A stretch of DNA of 64,000 bases from Mesodorylaimus sp. YZB2_4 (lineage: Eukaryota > Nematoda > Enoplea > Dorylaimida > Dorylaimidae): positions 1,364,001 to 1,428,000 of the forward strand of contig JASANH010000606.1 in assembly GCA_030248295.1 (NCBI GenBank), given 5' to 3'. Position 1 is the stretch's first letter. The number at the start of each line of letters is the position of its first letter. Below, piece after piece: positions 59,022 through 64,000 of this stretch. The notes below the pieces were generated by a model. The model worked only from the letters and a program-made list of their open reading frames with translations, was not told the DNA's origin and made no database searches. The position numbers and the translations under genes are program-made.

Positions 59022-61054
59022 TTGATAAACTCGCTTGAGTTTTCAAGTCCAGCGAGCATGCCGATATTAACACGTGTAACCAAGCCTGGCAGGCGTAGGA
59101 GGGAGGCGGCCGACCGAAGTCGGCGGGACAAAAACTCCGACTGGAGCAGGATAGTCTTGCGACTATACCTACGGCTGAAACATCAACCCGAGGGGTTGAC
59201 GTTTCCCAGCCAGGGGAGAGTATCGATTACTCTCTCCCACTCGCCATGGCCTACCAGGCGGGGGGGTTACACACGTTGGATGTTCAGTCGGTCCGGCCAC
59301 CAACTGCCGATCCTTTCACCTGGCGATCCTTATTTGGCGATTTTTCGATGCTTGACTTCAAGCTCCGGCCCAGGTAGCTGCAATCTAGTAACCGCTTTCG
59401 AGCGACTTTGGTTTTTCCAAGAACGGCTAGCACTGGCACATTTCGAACTGTCCTCAGAGGCGGGGCTTCCTGTAAAAAACTTCATGGAGAGGTGGACTCG
59501 CAGACAGTTAGCCTGTCCTTCTGGTCCAGACCTAGTCCAGTTCCTGGAAAATCAGAATGAGCTTAACCACCTCCTGCGACCCAGATGCTTACCGTCTTCC
59601 TTACAAAGAGAGTGCGCCGAAGAGCACTGTGTATCTCGTCATTGCCAAGTCGACATAACAGTTTCATGTGCTTCCTGTACGGACTAACCAACCGTCCCTC
59701 ATAAACGTCGTAAAGCAGGCGAATAAATTGTGGACTCCGCCCGAAGCCTGTCTCGCCTCCTTGAGAAAACTGATTCCTACAGTAAAGACAGCAGTCAAAC
59801 CAGAAACGCACATCTGCTGTGTTGGACGGCTAGAATTCCTCACGTGACTTACAGTCGGTGGTCACTGCCCGAGCCATGTCCGCACAGTGCCTTTTCTGGT
59901 CCGTCACCTGGCGTAGTCCTAGGATCTCAACGGAGTTTCACCAGGTGGACCGTGAGTCACTTAGCTTAGGCCAGCAAAAGATTAGCCGTCCTATCTGACT
60001 CTGTTCGGCCCGAGATGGTCCTTGCCGCTCGCTACCTGACCCGCGCCCCGAGGTCGATTGATCCACAGACTTCATTAAGTCTAAGGTGTGAAGGTCATGT
60101 GCTCGTGTCTCATTGCGAGCCCAATGGCGTCCTGTTACGAGGCCATAAGTCGTGCCCGTAGAGCGAATGAAAGACGTGAGAGCGAGACAATTGAGGGCGC
60201 ACGCTGGGCAGGTGGGCATGGGGGGGGGGCGAATGTGCTAATAGCGTGCATCAATTTCTGGTGATAGGGCTGGGGATGGAGGGCGTGGCCGATTATCATT
60301 AGGCAATGTTGTGCGGCCGGTCCGTGCGCTCCATCAGCCCATCGGAGGCAATCGAATCGGCCGTGTCCCGAGCCGATTGACATCAACTCCCGATAGACCC
60401 ACTCGAGCGGGTGTCCAGGCAATCCATAGCAATCACCGAGCTCGGCCCGGTACGCCCAGGTCTGTCGGACGGTGCTACGTGAGAGAGGTAAGTAAGCTGC
60501 TGGTGGTGTCGTCGGTTTGGGCGGGCTTATGGCGTGTAGGAATTCGATTAGCGTTAAACTACTCTTTGCATCATGAATGAGGCGAGGATGTATGTCCCCA
60601 CTCAGCCGCTATAAAATCTTAGCCGGGAGGGGTGCCTTATTAGGGCCATGCGGGAAACGGAGCGGCCACGTCTCTGCTGGCGTATACATAATGGGCCGCT
60701 TTAGAGACTAGGTAAATTGCTCTTGGGTTTCAGTTTTCAGTCTTCTCGGGCTGTCAAAGACACAAAGCTGCTAACTGGCAACGGGGAGGGTGCCGCTGTA
60801 TCAGCCGCCAACAGACGTGGTTTATGGTTATCGTTGGGGGTCGCTTAGGTCGGTCGGTGTCTATTACCAGTAGGCTGTCGGTCGTTAGCGCCAAAGATCT
60901 GCCATTTCTAGCAACGGAACTGTTTTTCAATCAATACGAAGCTTGGGTGGTGGTCGTCGGGCGAGCCTCTCTACGAGCACAACCGGCCATAGCCCGCCTC
61001 CTCTCCGCCCAACTCACTTGTTGATCCACTCGGTCACTCCCGAGTCCATGCCGT
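59022..61054. other. Intergenic, GC-rich, no gene recognised
   Basis: Frames of 221 aa (plus, 59022-59687) and 82 aa (minus, 59563-59811) occur but have no recognisable domain. The minus-strand side may be more of the decayed retroelement. A 10-G tract is at 60220. The right end should hold the globin promoter. Confidence 0.35.
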
Positions 61055-62005
61055 ATGGGCAACAAGCACTCGAGCCGCGACGGCGCCCGAACGGGCTCGC
61101 CAGCCGTCTCCAGAAATGGAAGTCGCAAAAGTTGCCCTTCGCAGTGCGTCGAATTGGAGAACGTGTCATCGAACTCGCAGGCTGGACCGGCCGGTGTCGA
61201 CCAGCGGCACAAGGCGTCCATCGACGAGGCGTCCGCCCAGCCCATCCAACTGAGCCCCTACCAGAAGGCCATTCTTCGCGAGGCCTGGCAACGTATCTCC
61301 AAAAAGGGCACCAGCAACATCGGCAGCCTGATATTTCGACGGATGATGAGCAAGAACCCCGACATCAAGAAACTCTTCCAGCACGTGACTGGCGTGGAGG
61401 GCGTGTTCAGCTTCGGCCTGACGCCCATCAAGGTCTACCGCCACCACTCGGTCCTCTTCGTCAAGGTCCTCGACGCGGCCATCGCCAGCTTGGACGACCT
61501 GCGCCCGTTCGTGCTCGAGTGCATCGAGTACGGCGAGAAGCACGGCCCGTACCGCAAGTACGGATTCAGCCCGGACATGTGGGACGTGTTTGGCGAGTGC
61601 ATGACCGAATCGGCCCGCGAGTGGGAAGGATGGAAAAAGCACCGCGAGACACTCCGCGCCTGGACAATCCTCGTGTCCTTCATCGTCGATCGAATGAGGC
61701 AGGGTTACGAAAGTGCCGTTAGAAAGGAGACATTCATGCAACAGCTGAACAGACCCAGCGCCGATGGCATCGACTCCGAACCGAGCCAGCAGGAGCCCTC
61801 CCAAGACAACAAACATAATGACGCCAATAACCAACCTCATTCCCAGCTTACTCAATCGTCCGTTCTCAGAGAAATGGTCACGCCCAAAGCGGCCAGGCGG
61901 AGACAATCGAATGCTGTTATCAGAAAAACTCAATTTATGACGCGTTCTAAAAGTGCTTTGGACGTGCACGGCGAGAAAACAAAGCATATTAACGTGCAGA
62001 TTTAA
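61055..62005 (+). CDS. N-myristoylatable globin, single exon
   Basis: An uninterrupted frame of 316 aa. MGNKHSS at the N-terminus is an N-myristoylation signal. Residues about 65-215 form a globin fold: LSPYQKAILREAWQRI (helix A), FRRMMSKNPDIKKLF with the CD1 phenylalanine, VYRHHSVLFVKVLD, whose second His fits the distal E7 position, LDDL, and YGEKHGPY, with the proximal F8 His. The body then continues DMWDVFGECM and WTILVSFIVDRM. About 64 residues precede and 100 polar residues follow the fold. Membrane-attached globins of this type occur in nematodes and as globin X in other animals. They are thought to act in redox or signalling rather than oxygen transport. The absence of introns is unusual here and could mean a retrocopy. 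Codon use is GC-rich in the globin core. Confidence 0.92.
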   Translation: MGNKHSSRDGARTGSPAVSRNGSRKSCPSQCVELENVSSNSQAGPAGVDQRHKASIDEASAQPIQLSPYQKAILREAWQRISKKGTSNIGSLIFRRMMSKNPDIKKLFQHVTGVEGVFSFGLTPIKVYRHHSVLFVKVLDAAIASLDDLRPFVLECIEYGEKHGPYRKYGFSPDMWDVFGECMTESAREWEGWKKHRETLRAWTILVSFIVDRMRQGYESAVRKETFMQQLNRPSADGIDSEPSQQEPSQDNKHNDANNQPHSQLTQSSVLREMVTPKAARRRQSNAVIRKTQFMTRSKSALDVHGEKTKHINVQI

Positions 62006-62076
62006 GAAAAAGATGAATCGACACCACATTTTTGATAAGATCAGCTTCTTCTCATTACCCGCCATCGATTTTTGAT

Positions 62077-63951
62077 TTACTGGCCGCTGCTTCCTTCGGC
62101 GCCACTAGTGCAAGATCCAACCACCGCCATTCGTGGACGTTTTCTGGCGCGCAGGGCGTTGAAGAATTCGTGAATGTCCTCTGCTTGGACTACCTTTAAT
62201 AAAAGGTTGTTTATGGAACCGCATTCGCTTCGTGCGAGTAGGTGCCTGTACTGTGTGCATATCTTATGCAAAGAAAACTTTGTTCATACCTTGCGCTTTT
62301 CTGCGAAACTTTTCAAATAATTGGTCAACTCTTCTTTCAGTTCATTGTAACCTGAAAGAAATGCTTTCAAGAAGTTTGTCCAGTACTTCACACAAAAGCG
62401 CACCAACATACCGTGAGCCATCTCGATCTGCACAACTCTATCTTGCTGATTGAAAACCCGCATGAAGTTGTCCTGCGAGTCGTACGACCCCGACTCGTGC
62501 AGAATCTTCCCCATGTCTTCGTAGTGCTGCACCGTATCGGTCGAGTCCGTTAAAAACGGGCAGCCGTGGACATCGTACATTTCCTAAAATGATATTCATA
62601 CTGCATGCATATTCAAAACAATAGCGAGGATGAACAGCTAATACGTCTTGGTACATCCCGCTGGGAGACCCGAAACATTCAGTGTGTCAAAAGCCAGTTC
62701 TTGATCTAAAAATGCGCATGCCGCTAATGAACTCAACGAGAACCTGCCAGCAGGGGCGTGAATTTCTCTCACATGTTAGCCAACCCACGTACTTTCCTTT
62801 CTCGTCCTAACATGTGCACCCCACAGAATGTTGATCAAACGCAGGAAGTAGACTCACCAAGCACTTCTCGCAGCGACACAGCCGTTCTCGCCAGCCACTC
62901 ATGAAAAATAGAGCGCCTTTGCCAGAAAACGCCACGGACATATTGAAATAACGACATTCCTGAAAAATTTATGCACCTTTTATAGAGCAGCTCTGAATCT
63001 TTGCCCGAAAGAGAAATACACCAAAGTCCCTCCATAAAATACCACACAAAAAACCTAAGCAACCAGAATAAAACGCCCTGTGCTCACTTCGCGAAAGTGC
63101 ACTTAGCAGAGACAGAAAGTAGGCACTAATTTTGCCAGCGGTACTCAACATCGCTGACTTCGTCTGCGGGGAGGGAACTCTGATCTTCTTCCAAGGGGGG
63201 AGGGGGGTCGGCGACGTGGCGGCCCATTGTGGTTGCTTGTAGAAATTAAATTAAATTTTTCATTTTTTAATTTTTCCCGCGAAAATTTAAAGTTAGTTTG
63301 GGCCTTCCAAGGCAAAGCAGTGGTTCTTTTTTACTATAAAAAATAGAAATTTTTCTTGGGGGTCAGAAAGAGCAAAGGTACCTGCACAACCTCGCCGGGC
63401 GGGACAGGAGGGTATTCGCCTTGTAAAAAAATTTTCTTCTCCAAAAAATAGTAGGGGGGGGGGAGAACAGGAAAGCTACCTGCACACGCTTGCCGGGCGG
63501 GACAAAGGATTCTAAAAAAATGAGAAGGGTCCCCCTTTATAAAATTTTTCCAACATTTTTTTAGGGGGGGGGGTCTACACTACCTTGGATACCCAGTCAG
63601 CAATGTCGGCGATACTCGTATTAAGCCTTCACTCACCAAATGTTTGCCATCTTTTTCGGTTATGTCCAAGTTTGTATCTCTACCATTGACCAAACAGTTT
63701 TGCTCGCCTCCTGTAAAAAAGCAGTTTCAGACATGGGTCATAGATAAGAAGCTCATGTGAGACATGGTCTATGAGCATTGGTCCATGAGTTAGGGGTGCA
63801 GAAGCAAGCTAAAGAGCAGCAACTTTGAACAGACGAGGTCAAATTTACCATTCACGCCGCTGTAAGAACGAAGAAAAGGGCAGCGATCGACGCAAGATTG
63901 GCAAATCATTTCTGAGTATTCATCTTCGTTTGGCAAAGTAGCATCCAAGTG
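62077..63951 (-). CDS. UBR7: UBR7 E3 ligase, 3' part (5' end outside window)
   Basis: Six exons, 63951-63849, 63710-63637, 62959-62858, 62583-62412, 62351-62290 and 62193-62077, keep frame and encode the last 209 residues. The first exon continues the PHD finger (HLDATLPNEDEYSEMICQSC, DRCPFLRSY). FMSGWRERLCRCEKCLEMY matches the conserved W-R-x-x-L-C-x-C segment. CPFLTDSTDTVQHYEDMGK and YNELKEELTNYLKSFAEKRK with DIHEFFNALRARKRPR are the UBR7 C-terminal helices. UBR7 has a UBR box and PHD finger, and human UBR7 monoubiquitinates histone H2B. The UBR box would be to the right of the window. The region between the WRERL block and the PHD is shorter than in human. The stop codon is 71 nt from the convergent globin stop. 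Confidence 0.93.
63371..63573 (+). repeat. Local duplication with poly-G in UBR7 intron
   Basis: ACCTGCACA followed by GCCGGGCGGGACA occurs twice, about 103 nt apart (near 63380 and 63480). AT-rich stretches with 10-G runs come after each (63454-63463 and 63564-63573). It lies within the 677-nt UBR7 intron 62960-63636. Confidence 0.6.
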
Positions 63952-64000
63952 CTAAAATACGCATGGCTCCATTAACGAAAAAGAGTTAGAAAACAGATCA

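Noticed and set aside
59022-59687. 221-aa plus frame right of the palindrome
   Set aside because: Low-information composition with no domain. The minus strand here may belong to the decayed retroelement, so a plus-strand gene is not supported.
60943-61722. 259-aa plus-strand open frame overlapping the globin start
   Set aside because: Arg/Pro/His-rich composition typical of a shifted frame. The overlapping frame encodes the globin.
61166-62065. 299-aa minus-strand open frame over the globin
   Set aside because: It is the antisense of a GC-rich coding exon whose plus frame has clear globin motifs. The minus protein shows no domain.

Overview
The window is animal (metazoan) nuclear DNA. Protein-coding genes are split by GT..AG introns, many of them short, with 3' ends of the TTTCAG/TTTTAG type. 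Protein content (innexin exons, an FMRFamide-receptor-like GPCR, an M13 peptidase-like protein, a PHR/RPM-1 ubiquitin ligase) and splice style point to an invertebrate, most likely an ecdysozoan such as a nematode or tardigrade. The sequence alone does not settle the phylum. There are no bacterial operons, CRISPR arrays or rRNA genes.

Layout. 1-20 kb is gene-poor. On the minus strand lie three tandem copies of an innexin first exon (921-3113), two orphan membrane proteins (8012-8752 and 9646-11121), a peptide GPCR (13307-15115) and an RGG-rich protein behind a hydrophobic stretch (19116-20058). One orphan single-pass membrane protein is on the plus strand (5456-6093). Between them are SINE-like and foldback repeats. 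20.9-51.6 kb is a dense housekeeping block: SMU1 splicing factor (-), GRASP Golgi stacking protein (-), a 15-exon MYCBP2/Highwire/RPM-1 gene (+, 16.5 kb, 4171 aa), ribosome-biogenesis GTPase LSG1 (-), proteasome ubiquitin receptor RPN13/ADRM1 (-), CTF8 cohesion factor (+) and GPI-transamidase subunit PIG-U (-). 52-64 kb again has larger introns and repeats: an M13 peptidase-like protein with destroyed zinc site (-), a degenerate non-LTR reverse transcriptase with a long palindrome, a single-exon myristoylatable globin (+) and the 3' part of UBR7 (-, runs off the window).

Exon models were built by hand. The coordinates quoted for SMU1, GRASP, MYCBP2, LSG1, ADRM1, CTF8, PIG-U, the M13 protein, the GPCR, UBR7 and the 9646-11121 gene preserve reading frame across every junction. 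Three genes belong to the ubiquitin-proteasome system (MYCBP2, ADRM1, UBR7), but they are interleaved with unrelated genes and I see no operon logic. Two divergent gene pairs (GRASP/MYCBP2 and ADRM1/CTF8) probably share promoter regions, and two convergent pairs (MYCBP2/LSG1 and CTF8/PIG-U) have short tails.

The most interesting items are the alternative innexin first exons, a histidine-rich tail on GRASP, the catalytically dead neprilysin, a run of unrecognised membrane proteins with charged low-complexity tails, a roughly 440-nt foldback in the last MYCBP2 intron and a near-perfect 190-nt palindrome next to a reverse transcriptase fossil.
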